Under the pieces are notes generated by a model. That model was not told the origin of the DNA. It saw nothing but the letters and a program-made list of their open reading frames with translations, and made no database searches. The translations under genes and the position numbers were made by a program. From Pseudoduganella albidiflava (GTDB lineage: Bacteria > Pseudomonadota > Gammaproteobacteria > Burkholderiales > Burkholderiaceae_D), in NCBI RefSeq assembly GCF_004322755.1, contig NZ_CP036401.1:992001-1056000 (forward strand): 64,000 nt of DNA, written 5' to 3'. Positions 46,824 to 55,146 of this stretch are shown here, piece after piece; position 1 is the stretch's first letter; every line of letters begins with the position of its first letter.

Positions 46824-48983
46824 ATGCAAGCGCTCAAGATGCCCGCCTGGACCAACACCATCACTGGTGGCAAGCCGCAGACGCTGGCCGCGCCGGTCCT
46901 GATCATCATGCTGCTGGCCATGATGATCCTGCCGCTGCCGGCGTTCATCCTCGACCTGTTCTTCAGCTTCAACATCGCCATTTCCGTGATCGTGCTGCTG
47001 ACCGCGCTGTACACGGTCAAGCCGCTCGACTTCATGGCCTTCCCGATCGTGCTGCTGCTGACCACCATGCTGCGCCTGGCGCTGAACGTGGCGTCGACCC
47101 GTATCGTGCTGACCGAAGGCCATACCGGGCCGGACGCGGCCGGCAAGGTGGTCGAGGCGTTCGGCCACTTCCTGATCGGCGGGAACTACACGGTCGGTAT
47201 CGTGGTGTTCATCATCCTGACCATCATCAACTTTGTCGTGGTTACCAAGGGTGCCGGCCGGATCGCCGAGGTGGGTGCCCGCTTCGCTCTCGATGCCATG
47301 CCCGGCAAGCAGATGGCGATCGACGCCGACCTGAACGCCGGCCTGATCGGCGAGGCGGATGCCAAGCAGCGCCGCGCCGAAGTGTCGATGGAAGCGGAAT
47401 TCTATGGCGCGATGGACGGTGCGTCGAAGTATGTGCGGGGCGATGCCGTCGCCGGCATCCTGGTCACCGTCATCAACATCGTCGGCGGGCTGCTGGTGGG
47501 CCTGATCATGCACGACATGGCCTTCGGCGACGCGGTGCGCACCTACACGCTGCTGGCCATCGGCGATGGCCTGGTGGCGCAGATCCCGTCGCTGATCATC
47601 TCGCTGGCGGCCGGTGCCGTCGTGTCGCGCGTGGCATCGGAAAAGGACATCGGCTCGCAGCTGGTCGGCCAGCTGTTCGCCAAGCCCCAGGTCATGTACA
47701 TCACCGCCGCCATCATCGGCGGCCTGGGCCTGATTCCCGGCATGCCGAACCTGGTGTTCCTGCTGCTGGGCGCGGCGCTGGCCGGTGGCGGCTACCTGCT
47801 GGCCAAGCGGGACAAGGAAGCCGGCGCGGGCGGCGCCGCGGCCGGTCCGGCCGGCGGTGGCGGTGGCGCGGCGGCCGGTACCGGTGCGGCGGCCGGAGGC
47901 GCGGCCGCGGGCGGGCAGGGCGGCGCGGCGGCCGAGAACGAGGAGGCCACCTGGAGCGACGTGATGGCTGTCGATACCCTCGGGCTGGAAGTGGGCTACC
48001 GCCTGATTCCGCTGGTGGACAAGGCGCAGAGCGGCGAACTGCTCAAGCGCATCAAGGGCATCCGCAAGAAGTTCGCCCAGGAAGTGGGTTTCCTGGCGCC
48101 GCCGGTGCACATCCGCGACAACCTGGAACTGAAGCCGTCCGCCTACCGCATCACGCTCAAGGGCGTGGAAGTGGGCACCGGCGAAGCGTTCAACGGCCAG
48201 TACCTGGCGATCAACCCGGGCATGGCGAGCGGCGCGCTGCCGGGCCTGGCGACCACCGATCCCGCCTTCGGCCTGCCCGCCGTGTGGATCGACGCCAGCC
48301 TGCGCGACCAGGCCCAGGGCATGGGCTACACGGTGGTGGATGCCGGCACCGTGGTCGCCACGCACCTGAACCACCTGATCACGTCGCATGCTTCCGAACT
48401 GCTGGGCCGCGGCGAAGTGCAGGCCCTGCTCGACCACCTGGGCAAGGAAGCGCCGAAGCTGACCGAAGACCTGGTGCCGAAGACGATTTCGCTGTCGGCA
48501 CTGCAAAAGGTGCTGCAGAACCTGCTGTCCGAGGGCGTGCACATCCGCGACATGCGTTCCATCATCGAAGCGCTGGCCGAACACACCGCTCATACGCAGG
48601 ACCCGAACGAATTGACCGCCCTGGTGCGGATCGCGCTGGGCCGCGCCATCGTGCAGCAACTGTTCCCAGGCAATGGCGAACTGTCCGTGATGACGCTCGA
48701 TAACCGCCTGGAACGCCTGCTGATGCAGGCGCTGGCCCAGGGCGGCGCCGATGGCGCCGGCATCGAGCCCGGCCTGGCTGACACGATCGCCCACCAGGCC
48801 GCGCAGGCCGCCGCGCAGCAGGAAGCCTTGGGCGTCAATCCCGTGCTGCTCGTGCCTGGCCCGCTGCGGCCGCTGCTGTCGCGCTTCCTGCGGCGCGCGC
48901 TGCCCCAGCTGAAGGTGCTGTCGCATGCCGAAATCCCGGAATCGAAGACGATCCGGGTGACGGCGCTGGTGGGGAATACCTGA
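46824..48983 (+). CDS. flhA: Flagellar export apparatus protein FlhA
   Basis: A 719-residue protein: eight membrane helices within residues 1-325, with the FHIPEP-type signature region (ARFALDAMPGKQMAIDADLNAG), and the cytoplasmic ring domain from about 375 onward. It forms the nonameric gate of the export apparatus. Between them (residues about 332-375) lies a long Gly/Ala-rich linker not found in E. coli FlhA. The ATG follows GAGGAAG. It is downstream of flhB in the same operon. Confidence 0.96.
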   Translation: MQALKMPAWTNTITGGKPQTLAAPVLIIMLLAMMILPLPAFILDLFFSFNIAISVIVLLTALYTVKPLDFMAFPIVLLLTTMLRLALNVASTRIVLTEGHTGPDAAGKVVEAFGHFLIGGNYTVGIVVFIILTIINFVVVTKGAGRIAEVGARFALDAMPGKQMAIDADLNAGLIGEADAKQRRAEVSMEAEFYGAMDGASKYVRGDAVAGILVTVINIVGGLLVGLIMHDMAFGDAVRTYTLLAIGDGLVAQIPSLIISLAAGAVVSRVASEKDIGSQLVGQLFAKPQVMYITAAIIGGLGLIPGMPNLVFLLLGAALAGGGYLLAKRDKEAGAGGAAAGPAGGGGGAAAGTGAAAGGAAAGGQGGAAAENEEATWSDVMAVDTLGLEVGYRLIPLVDKAQSGELLKRIKGIRKKFAQEVGFLAPPVHIRDNLELKPSAYRITLKGVEVGTGEAFNGQYLAINPGMASGALPGLATTDPAFGLPAVWIDASLRDQAQGMGYTVVDAGTVVATHLNHLITSHASELLGRGEVQALLDHLGKEAPKLTEDLVPKTISLSALQKVLQNLLSEGVHIRDMRSIIEALAEHTAHTQDPNELTALVRIALGRAIVQQLFPGNGELSVMTLDNRLERLLMQALAQGGADGAGIEPGLADTIAHQAAQAAAQQEALGVNPVLLVPGPLRPLLSRFLRRALPQLKVLSHAEIPESKTIRVTALVGNT

Positions 48984-49018
48984 AGCCGCTGATGGCTTAG
49001 AAGGACTGGTCTGTTATC

Positions 49019-49099
49019 GCATGCATACCCCAACGGCAGAGGCTGGGGTCAGACCCGCCGGGTCTGACCCCGGGGTTTGCTCTTGGGGTGGACTTGACG
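49019..49099 (-). repeat. Dispersed palindromic repeat, copy B (short form)
   Basis: About 80 bp in the flhA-flhF gap. The core is the perfect palindrome GGGGTCAGACCC-GCC-GGGTCTGACCCC (49045-49071), flanked by GCATGCAT, CCCCAACG and CTTGGGGT blocks in the same order as copy C. The inner palindromes of copies A and C are missing. The rest of the gap (49100-49259) is C-rich and shows nothing recognisable. Confidence 0.85.
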
Positions 49100-49259
49100 T
49101 AACGGCATTAGTGTTCGACACCCACCCGCTACGCCCCCCACCGCCCCGCGCACCGAAATACCCCCCTTTTCCCCACCTGTTCGCCCGATGCTTACTCCAC
49201 GGCATCGTCAATAATTTCACCATCGAGAAAAACTCTGTGCATGGCGAACAGGAGCAGCA

Positions 49260-50723
49260 ATGAACGTCAAGAAATTTACCGCGCCCACGTCGCGTGAGGC
49301 GCTGCGGAAGGTGCGCGAGGCGCTGGGGCCGGATGCGGTGATCCTGTCGAATCGCCCGATGGATGGCGTGGTCGAGATCCTGGCGCTGGCCAACGACGAT
49401 GCCGCTTCGCTGGCCAGCCCGGTCGACGACGCGCCACCCGGCGCGCCGCACCTGGACCTGGACGACGGCTATGCCGCCGCGCCGGCGCCACGCCCGCAGG
49501 CCCAGCGCCCGTCGATGCAGCCAATGCAGCCGATGAGCCGCCCGGCCGCGCCGGAGTCCATGATGGCCGCGCGCCCCGCCATGGCGGCGGCGCCGGCACC
49601 GATGCCGCGCGCGCCGTTCGCGCCGTCGATGCCGCCACCGGCGCACCAACCCATGCAGCAGCCGATGCACCAGCCGATGCAGCAAGCGATGCAGCAGCCC
49701 GCGCTGGACATGGCCGGCATCACCGCGCTGGTGGCCGAGGCGGTCAACTCGGCCAAGGCCAACGCGGCCGCCGAGATGCACGGCATGATGAGCGAGCTGC
49801 GCGCCATGCGCGGCATGATGGAGACGCAACTGGCAGAACTGTCGTGGGGCACCGCGCAGCAGCGCGAGCCGCACAAGGCGGCCGTGCTGCGCGAATTGCT
49901 GGCCGCCGGCTTTTCCACCACGCTGGCCCGCCGCCTGCTCGAGAAGCTGCCGGCCGGCCGCGGCGCCGATGAAGCGCTGCGCTGGATCCGCACCGTGCTG
50001 GCGCGGAACATCGCCGCGATCGCCAACGAGGATGCGCTGATCGAGCGCGGCGGCGTGTTCGCGCTGGTGGGGCCGACCGGTGTCGGCAAGACCACCAGCA
50101 CGGCCAAGCTGGCGGCCCGCTGCGTGATGCGCCATGGCCCTGAAAAGCTGGCGCTGATCACCACCGATGCCTATCGTATCGGCGCGCACGAACAACTGCG
50201 CATTTACGGCAAGATCCTCGGCGTGATGGTACATTCCGTGAAGGATGAGGCCGACTTGCGGATCGCCCTGAAAGAGCTGCGCAACAAGCACACGGTGCTG
50301 ATCGATACGGTCGGCGTCAGCCAGCGCGACCAGATGGTCACCGAGCAGGTGGCCATGCTGCAGGGTACCGATGTCGATGTGAAGCGGCTGCTGTGCCTGA
50401 ACGCCACGTCCACCCAGGAAACGCTGACCGAGGTCGTGCGCGCCTACCAGGGCAGCGGCCTGGCCGGCTGCATCGTCACCAAGCTGGACGAGGCCGCTTC
50501 GCTGGGCAATGTGCTCGACGTGGTGATCCGCCAGAAGCTGCAACTGTTCTACGTATCGAATGGCCAGCGCGTGCCGGAAGACCTGCACCTGGCCCAGCCG
50601 GCCGAGCTCGTCGAGCGCGCGTTCCGCCTGAAGAAGGATGTTTCCGAATTTACGGATGGCGAACTGCCGATGCTGATGGCGGCCGCCGGCAACGATGGGA
50701 TGCGCGAGGTGCACCTTGGCTGA
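49260..50723 (+). CDS. flhF: Flagellar biosynthesis GTPase FlhF
   Basis: A 487-residue SRP-type GTPase that recruits early flagellar parts to the cell pole. The N-terminal B domain begins MNVKKFTAPTSREALRKVRE. A long Met/Pro/Gln/Ala-rich linker spans about 80-160. The NG domain has G1 GPTGVGKTT (271-279), TTDAYRIGAHEQL, the DTVG-type switch (LIDTVGVSQRD) and TKLDEAASLG. Its end (MREVHLG then stop) overlaps a decayed copy of the flhG start; see the direct repeat. Confidence 0.95.
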   Translation: MNVKKFTAPTSREALRKVREALGPDAVILSNRPMDGVVEILALANDDAASLASPVDDAPPGAPHLDLDDGYAAAPAPRPQAQRPSMQPMQPMSRPAAPESMMAARPAMAAAPAPMPRAPFAPSMPPPAHQPMQQPMHQPMQQAMQQPALDMAGITALVAEAVNSAKANAAAEMHGMMSELRAMRGMMETQLAELSWGTAQQREPHKAAVLRELLAAGFSTTLARRLLEKLPAGRGADEALRWIRTVLARNIAAIANEDALIERGGVFALVGPTGVGKTTSTAKLAARCVMRHGPEKLALITTDAYRIGAHEQLRIYGKILGVMVHSVKDEADLRIALKELRNKHTVLIDTVGVSQRDQMVTEQVAMLQGTDVDVKRLLCLNATSTQETLTEVVRAYQGSGLAGCIVTKLDEAASLGNVLDVVIRQKLQLFYVSNGQRVPEDLHLAQPAELVERAFRLKKDVSEFTDGELPMLMAAAGNDGMREVHLG

Positions 50724-50814
50724 CTTCAATATCGAATTGTCCAGGAATGACTGCGCCGGACATGCAGCATCGAACCACATCGACATGCGCGAGGTGCACC
50801 TTGGCTAACTTCAA
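50700..50814. repeat. 85-bp duplication at the flhF/flhG junction
   Basis: A 30-bp sequence (50700-50729), covering the last seven codons of flhF, a GAGG binding site and a TTG start, recurs with one mismatch at 50785-50814. The repeat distance is 85 bp, so the second copy is in another frame relative to flhF. Between them lies sequence that resembles a decayed start of flhG. The first TTG (50716) opens a 30-codon frame that ends with the same seven residues as FlhF. Confidence 0.9.
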
Positions 50815-51679
50815 CTTTGATCAGGCGGAAGGACTGCGGCGCATGCTGGCCGGGCCGCCGCGGCCCCGCATCGTCACGTTCCTGTCGGCCACGCCGCAGG
50901 ATGACAAGGGTGCCATGCTGGTCAACCTGGGCGCCTCGCTGGCCCGTGCCGGCAACGACGTGGTGCTGGTCGACGCCTGCGCCAGCGCGCATGGGGTTGC
51001 CTCTCGGCTGGGCGTCGACAATGGCGCCAGCCTGCTCAGCGTGGCGCGCCAGGAATGCGCGCTGAACCAGGTCATCCATGAAGTGCCGCAAGGCTTCAAC
51101 GTAGTGTCGATGACGCGCGGCGAAGCGCGCAACGGCCCGCAGGAAGCGCGCCGGCTGGCCAAGGCGTTCGACGTGCTGGCCGCGCAGGCCGGCATCGTGC
51201 TCGTCGATGGCGAGTTCGATGGCGAAGCGTTTCCCGTGCCGGTGATGGCCAGCTCGGAAATCGTGGTGCAGGTCTCGAACAGCGCCACCTCGATCACGAA
51301 TGCCTACATGATGATCAAGCGGCTCAACCACGAGCTGGGCCGGCGGCCGTTCGGCATCGTCGTCACCGGTGCGTCCGAGCGGGAGGCCAGGGTCGTTTAC
51401 GATAATATGGCACAGGCGGCAAGCCGTTACCTGGCAGTGAATCTGATCTCGATGGGTTCGGTGCCGGCCGATGAATACCTGCACCGCGCGGCGCGCCTGG
51501 GCCGTGCCGTGGTGGATGCGTTCCCGCTGGCCGGTGCCTCGGTCGCGTTTCGTCAGCTGGCGGGGCGGTTTGCGCTGGCCGCGCCGTCGCCATCGTCGTC
51601 ATTGTCGCTGGCAGCGCCATCGGCGTTATCGACGCTGGCGTCGCATCATGCAGGGAGCGGCCACCATATGCAGCACTGA
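50801..51679 (+). CDS. flhG: FlhG/FleN-like MinD-family protein with a degenerate P-loop
   Basis: A 292-residue protein that limits flagellar number. The start is TTG at 50801 with GAGG at 7 nt, giving MANFNFDQAEGLRRMLAG; the DQAxxLR motif is the FlhG segment that stimulates FlhF GTPase. The MinD fold follows (NLGASLARAGNDVVLVDAC, AGIVLVDGEFDGEAF, VQVSNSATSITNAYMMIKRL). The expected KGGxGKT Walker A is replaced by TPQDDKGAM, so ATP binding is doubtful. The C-terminus is a Ser/Ala-rich tail ending in His residues. It lies between flhF and fliA. Confidence 0.88.
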   Translation: MANFNFDQAEGLRRMLAGPPRPRIVTFLSATPQDDKGAMLVNLGASLARAGNDVVLVDACASAHGVASRLGVDNGASLLSVARQECALNQVIHEVPQGFNVVSMTRGEARNGPQEARRLAKAFDVLAAQAGIVLVDGEFDGEAFPVPVMASSEIVVQVSNSATSITNAYMMIKRLNHELGRRPFGIVVTGASEREARVVYDNMAQAASRYLAVNLISMGSVPADEYLHRAARLGRAVVDAFPLAGASVAFRQLAGRFALAAPSPSSSLSLAAPSALSTLASHHAGSGHHMQH

Positions 51680-51695
51680 ACAAGAATAGAGATTT

Positions 51696-52427
51696 ATGTA
51701 CACGGTCAAAGGGAAGGTGAACAAGGATTCGCTGCTGACGGAGCACATGCCCCTGGTGAAGCGCCTTGCCCACCATATGAAGGCAAAATTGCCGCCCAGC
51801 GTGGAAGTGGATGACCTGGTACAGGCGGGCATGATCGGCCTGCTCGACGCGATCAACCGCTACGAAGAAACGCACGGTGCCCAGTTTGAAACCTATGCGG
51901 TGATGCGCATCCGCGGCGCCATGCTCGATGAATTGCGCAGCAGCGACTGGATGCCGCGCACCTTGCGGCAAGACATGCGCAAGATCGAGAACGCCATGTC
52001 GGTGCTGCAGCAAAAGCTGGGCCGCCCGCCGGCCGAATCCGAAGTGGCCGCGTCGCTGAAGCTGTCGCTCGAGGCCTACCAGGAAATGCTGGGCGAAGGC
52101 GGCGGCCACCAGCTGCTGTATTACGAAGACTTCAAGAACGAGGACGGCAGCGACAGCTTCCTCGACCGCTATGCCCAGGACGACGAAGCCGATCCGCTGC
52201 GTTCGCTGATGGACACCGGTTTCCGCCAGGCCGTGATCGATGCGATCGACGCCTTGCCGCCGCGTGAAAAACTGCTGATGGGCCTGTACTACGAAGAAGA
52301 GTTGAACCTGAAGGAAATCGGCGCCGTGATGGGCGTCTCCGAATCACGCGTGTCGCAGCTGCATACCCAGGCGGTGTCGCGGCTGCGCGCCACGTTGCGG
52401 GAGCAGGCATGGACTGGTCCAGCGTAG
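51696..52427 (+). CDS. fliA: Flagellar sigma factor FliA (sigma-28)
   Basis: A 243-residue sigma-28. Region 2 includes VDDLVQAGMIGLLDAINRYE and FETYAVMRIRGAMLDELRSSDW; region 4 includes LPPREKLLMGLYYEEELNLKEIGAVMGVSESRVSQL. It directs late flagellar and chemotaxis genes and is held by FlgM until the hook is complete. It starts 16 bp after flhG and its end overlaps motC by 19 bp. Confidence 0.96.
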   Translation: MYTVKGKVNKDSLLTEHMPLVKRLAHHMKAKLPPSVEVDDLVQAGMIGLLDAINRYEETHGAQFETYAVMRIRGAMLDELRSSDWMPRTLRQDMRKIENAMSVLQQKLGRPPAESEVAASLKLSLEAYQEMLGEGGGHQLLYYEDFKNEDGSDSFLDRYAQDDEADPLRSLMDTGFRQAVIDAIDALPPREKLLMGLYYEEELNLKEIGAVMGVSESRVSQLHTQAVSRLRATLREQAWTGPA

Positions 52428-53155
52428 CGGGGCTGCTGCTGGCGCTGGCCGGCCTGATCGTGGGCATGGCACTGGAAGGCGGCGATCCGTCGTCGCTGGT
52501 GCAGCCCGCCGCGTTCGCCATCGTGGTGGTCGGCACCTTCGGCGCGGTGCTGCTGCAGACCCGGCCCGCCACGCTGCGGCGCGGCATCCTCATGCTGCAG
52601 TGGGTGTTCCGGCCGCCGGCCGACAGCCGCATCCTGCTGGCGCGCGATATCCAGGCCTGGAACCAGACCATCCGCCGGGAAGGCCCGCTGGCGCTGGAGC
52701 GCCACATGAATGGCGCGCGCAACGTGTTCCTCGCCAAAGGCTTGCGCATGGTGATCGACGGCATCCAGCCCGATAAACTGCGCCAGCTGCTCGATACCGA
52801 GATCACCGCGTTCGAGACGGCGGAGCGGCAGGCGGTACGCATCTGGGAATCGGCCGCCGGCTATGCGCCCACCATCGGCATCCTGGGCGCCGTGCTGGGC
52901 CTGATCCACGTGATGGAAAACCTCACCGATCCTTCCCGCCTGGGGCCCGGCATCGCGGTGGCGTTCGTGTCCACCATCTACGGCGTGGGGATGGCGAACC
53001 TGTTCTTCTACCCGATCGCCAACAAGCTCAAGAACATCGTCATCGCCCAGGTGCACCAGCAGGAAATCGCCGCGGCCGTGTTCCACGACATCGCCAGCGG
53101 CGACTTCTCGCGCATCATGGACGAGCGCATCGCCACGCTGATGCAGGACTACTAG
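52409..53155 (+). CDS. motC: Flagellar stator protein MotC (MotA/PomA family)
   Basis: A 248-residue MotA-family protein with four membrane helices (about 5-22, 30-48, 148-170, 180-203) including SAAGYAPTIGILGAVLGLIHVM. The short cytoplasmic loop and its position beside motD after fliA match the MotCD stator of Pseudomonas and many betaproteobacteria, a second, high-torque or swarming stator. It overlaps fliA by 19 bp. Confidence 0.93.
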   Translation: MDWSSVAGLLLALAGLIVGMALEGGDPSSLVQPAAFAIVVVGTFGAVLLQTRPATLRRGILMLQWVFRPPADSRILLARDIQAWNQTIRREGPLALERHMNGARNVFLAKGLRMVIDGIQPDKLRQLLDTEITAFETAERQAVRIWESAAGYAPTIGILGAVLGLIHVMENLTDPSRLGPGIAVAFVSTIYGVGMANLFFYPIANKLKNIVIAQVHQQEIAAAVFHDIASGDFSRIMDERIATLMQDY

Positions 53156-53168
53156 CCAGGAAACCACG

Positions 53169-53963
53169 ATGAGCTTCCAGTACCGCCGCGCGCGCCGGCC
53201 ATTCGACGAGGAACCGGAAAACCACGAGCGCTGGCTGATCTCGTACTCCGACTTCATCACGCTGCTGTTCGCGTTCTTCGTGGTGATGTATGCGATCTCG
53301 TCGGTCAACATCGGCAAGTACCGGATGTTTTCCGATGCGCTCGGCGACGCGCTGGGCGGGCAGGGCGCCAACGTCAAGCCCAATACCGAGGTACTGAACC
53401 AGCCGATCCCGAATCCGAACCTGAAGAAGCGCCAGGAAATGATGCGGCAGGAGCGCGCATCGATGACCAAGCTGGCGCAGGACCTGCAATCGACGATGGC
53501 GCCGCTGGTCAAGGAAGGCAAGGTGCGGGTCACGCAGAACAGCCGCGGCGTATCGGTGGAAATCAACGCCAGCGTGCTGTTCGACCCGGCCGACGTGAAC
53601 CTCACGGCCGAATCGCGCGAGGCGCTGACCGCCGTGGCCGCGCTGCTGGTCACCGATCGCCACGCGATCCAGGTCGAAGGCCACACCGACGACCAGCCGG
53701 TGCGCAACATCTATCCGTCGAACTGGGAATTGTCGTCGATGCGCGCCGCCACCGTGGTGCGGCTGTTCATCGAATCGGGCGTCGCTCCCGAGCGGCTGAC
53801 GGCGGTCGGGCACGCATCGAACCACCCGGTGGCCGCGAACGACGACCCGGTCGGCCGCGCCCGCAACCGGCGCGTGGCGGTGACGATCCTGTCGGCCGTG
53901 CCGGACCCGGAGACGGAGATTCCAACGGAGCCGGCGGCGCAGGACGTGCCGGCAGCGCAATAG
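53169..53963 (+). CDS. motD: Flagellar stator protein MotD (MotB family)
   Basis: A 264-residue MotB-family protein: one membrane helix at about 25-45 (SYSDFITLLFAFFVVMYAIS) with the proton-carrying D28, a plug/linker region, and a C-terminal OmpA-like peptidoglycan-binding domain (VEGHTDDQPVRNIYPSNWEL, RAATVVRLF). It anchors the MotC ring to the wall. It starts 13 bp after motC. Confidence 0.93.
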   Translation: MSFQYRRARRPFDEEPENHERWLISYSDFITLLFAFFVVMYAISSVNIGKYRMFSDALGDALGGQGANVKPNTEVLNQPIPNPNLKKRQEMMRQERASMTKLAQDLQSTMAPLVKEGKVRVTQNSRGVSVEINASVLFDPADVNLTAESREALTAVAALLVTDRHAIQVEGHTDDQPVRNIYPSNWELSSMRAATVVRLFIESGVAPERLTAVGHASNHPVAANDDPVGRARNRRVAVTILSAVPDPETEIPTEPAAQDVPAAQ

Positions 53964-53988
53964 CAAACTGGTGTCAGGCCTTATAGTC

Positions 53989-54165
53989 GTTAAGTTGAGC
54001 GTTACCCGACACTTTGAAAGCGCATGCATTCACCCCAACGCGAAGGGCTGGGGTCGGGAGGAGTGCTGGCATGCATGCCAGCACCGTTGCGCAGGCGCGA
54101 AGCATGCTTCGCGAAACCCCTGCTTCACCCCGGCGGGTCTGACCCCAGAATTTGCACTTGGGGTG
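53989..54165 (-). repeat. Dispersed palindromic repeat, copy C (long form, inverted relative to A)
   Basis: About 177 bp, the reverse complement of copy A with roughly 90% identity by eye. It begins 25 bp after the motD stop codon. It carries the CGCGAAGCATGCTTCGCG and GCTGGCATGCATGCCAGC inner palindromes and the GGGTCTGACCCC half of the core. Confidence 0.88.
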
Positions 54166-54174
54166 ACTTGCAGG

Positions 54175-54238
54175 AAATAGGGACGGACCCTATTTTTGAA
54201 GAAATATTGCCCGGAAAATGGGGTACCTCCCCATTTTT
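54175..54238. terminator. Two terminator hairpins between motD and flgN
   Basis: First hairpin: AAATAGGG/CCCTATTT with a 5-nt loop and a T-run (54175-54197). Second hairpin: AAAATGGGG/CCCCATTTT with a 5-nt loop and a T-run (54215-54238). Both are A/T-flanked on each side, so they can end transcription from motD and from the oppositely oriented flgN. Confidence 0.75.
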
Positions 54239-54247
54239 GACGCAACT

Positions 54248-54715
54248 TCAGCCGGCCAGGAAGCCGCGCGAAGTGGTGGTGGTGGCGGTGAGCCCGGTCG
54301 GGCCGTAGACGTTGCCGGCAGGGTTCTGCGGGCGCAGGGCTTGCAGGGCGCCCTGGGTGTGCGACAGTTGCTTGTTGATCAGCATGCCGTTCAGGCGGTT
54401 CAATTCCTTGGCTTCGCGGGTATGCGCCAGCACGTCGTTCCACAGCGCCTTGTCGTCCGGCGTACCGTGGGTGCATAGCCACATTTCCATTCCCGCCTCG
54501 CGCGCTTCGAAGCCGGCTTCGCCCAGCGCGGCATGGCGCGTGGCGGCGAGGGCACCCATGCGCATCAACACCTCGGACTTGCGGGGCGTCAGCGCGGCAA
54601 GCCTGTCGATATCGGCGGCCACCAGCGATTGCTGCTCGTCCTTCAGGATCTGCAGCAGTTCGGTGATCAGCTGCTGCTCTTCGCGCAGCATCGATATCGG
54701 GGCGCCGTCATGCAT
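54248..54715 (-). CDS. flgN: Flagellar chaperone FlgN
   Basis: A 155-residue mostly helical protein, the export chaperone for FlgK and FlgL. Helical repeats LREEQQLITELLQILKDEQQSL and NRLNGMLINKQLSHTQGALQAL fit the family. The ATG has GAGGTC upstream. It is 19 bp after flgM, the usual flgM-flgN order. Confidence 0.88.
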   Translation of the reverse strand: MHDGAPISMLREEQQLITELLQILKDEQQSLVAADIDRLAALTPRKSEVLMRMGALAATRHAALGEAGFEAREAGMEMWLCTHGTPDDKALWNDVLAHTREAKELNRLNGMLINKQLSHTQGALQALRPQNPAGNVYGPTGLTATTTTSRGFLAG

Positions 54716-54734
54716 GGGATGACCTCAATAAGTG

Positions 54735-55040
54735 TCAGCGTTGGCGGGAATGCAGGAGGTCCTTGACCGTGTCCAGCAGCCCGTCCGCCACTTTTTCAGA
54801 ATTGACCTGGAACTGGCCATCGGCGATGGCCAGCTTGATACGTTCCACTTTCTTCGTGTCGAACACGGCGCTGTTGCTGCTGGTCGCCATGGCCTGGCCC
54901 TGGGCCGACAGCTTGACGTTTTCCGAATTCGTTTGCGTGGAAGTGGCGGCTGCCGTTTTCTCGGCGTTGCGGGCATTGCTCGTAGTCGACGCGGTGGTCG
55001 CCGGCAAACCCGCATTTTTCACTGAATCGTTGATTTTCAC
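54735..55040 (-). CDS. flgM: Anti-sigma-28 factor FlgM
   Basis: A 101-residue FlgM: MKINDSVKN at the N-terminus, a disordered Ser/Thr/Ala-rich middle, and the C-terminal sigma-binding helices VERIKLAIADGQFQVNSEKVADGLLDTV. It binds FliA until exported through the finished hook. The start codon is GTG at 55040 with GAGGAAG upstream. A near-perfect sigma-28 promoter lies about 60 bp upstream, so FliA promotes synthesis of its own inhibitor. Confidence 0.95.
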   Translation of the reverse strand: MKINDSVKNAGLPATTASTTSNARNAEKTAAATSTQTNSENVKLSAQGQAMATSSNSAVFDTKKVERIKLAIADGQFQVNSEKVADGLLDTVKDLLHSRQR

Positions 55041-55098
55041 AGCATCTTCCTCGTTGTTGGGAGCTTACTTCGCGATTTTTACTCCATGTACGAGTTCC

Positions 55099-55125
55099 TT
55101 AACGGCCACGCCACTGCAAACTTTA
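55099..55125 (-). promoter_or_regulatory. Sigma-28 (FliA) promoter of flgMN
   Basis: On the minus strand the sequence is TAAAGTTT, 11 bp, GCCGTTAA. The consensus is TAAAGTTT-N11-GCCGATAA, so only one base differs. It lies between flgA and flgM. Confidence 0.88.
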
Positions 55126-55146
55126 GCGGCATGAACCGAATATCTT

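Noticed and set aside
46283..48926. Long open frames overlapping flhA in other frames on both strands
   Set aside because: High GC keeps stops rare. The translated products are Arg/Gly- or His/Gln-rich and match nothing, while flhA is full length and well recognised.
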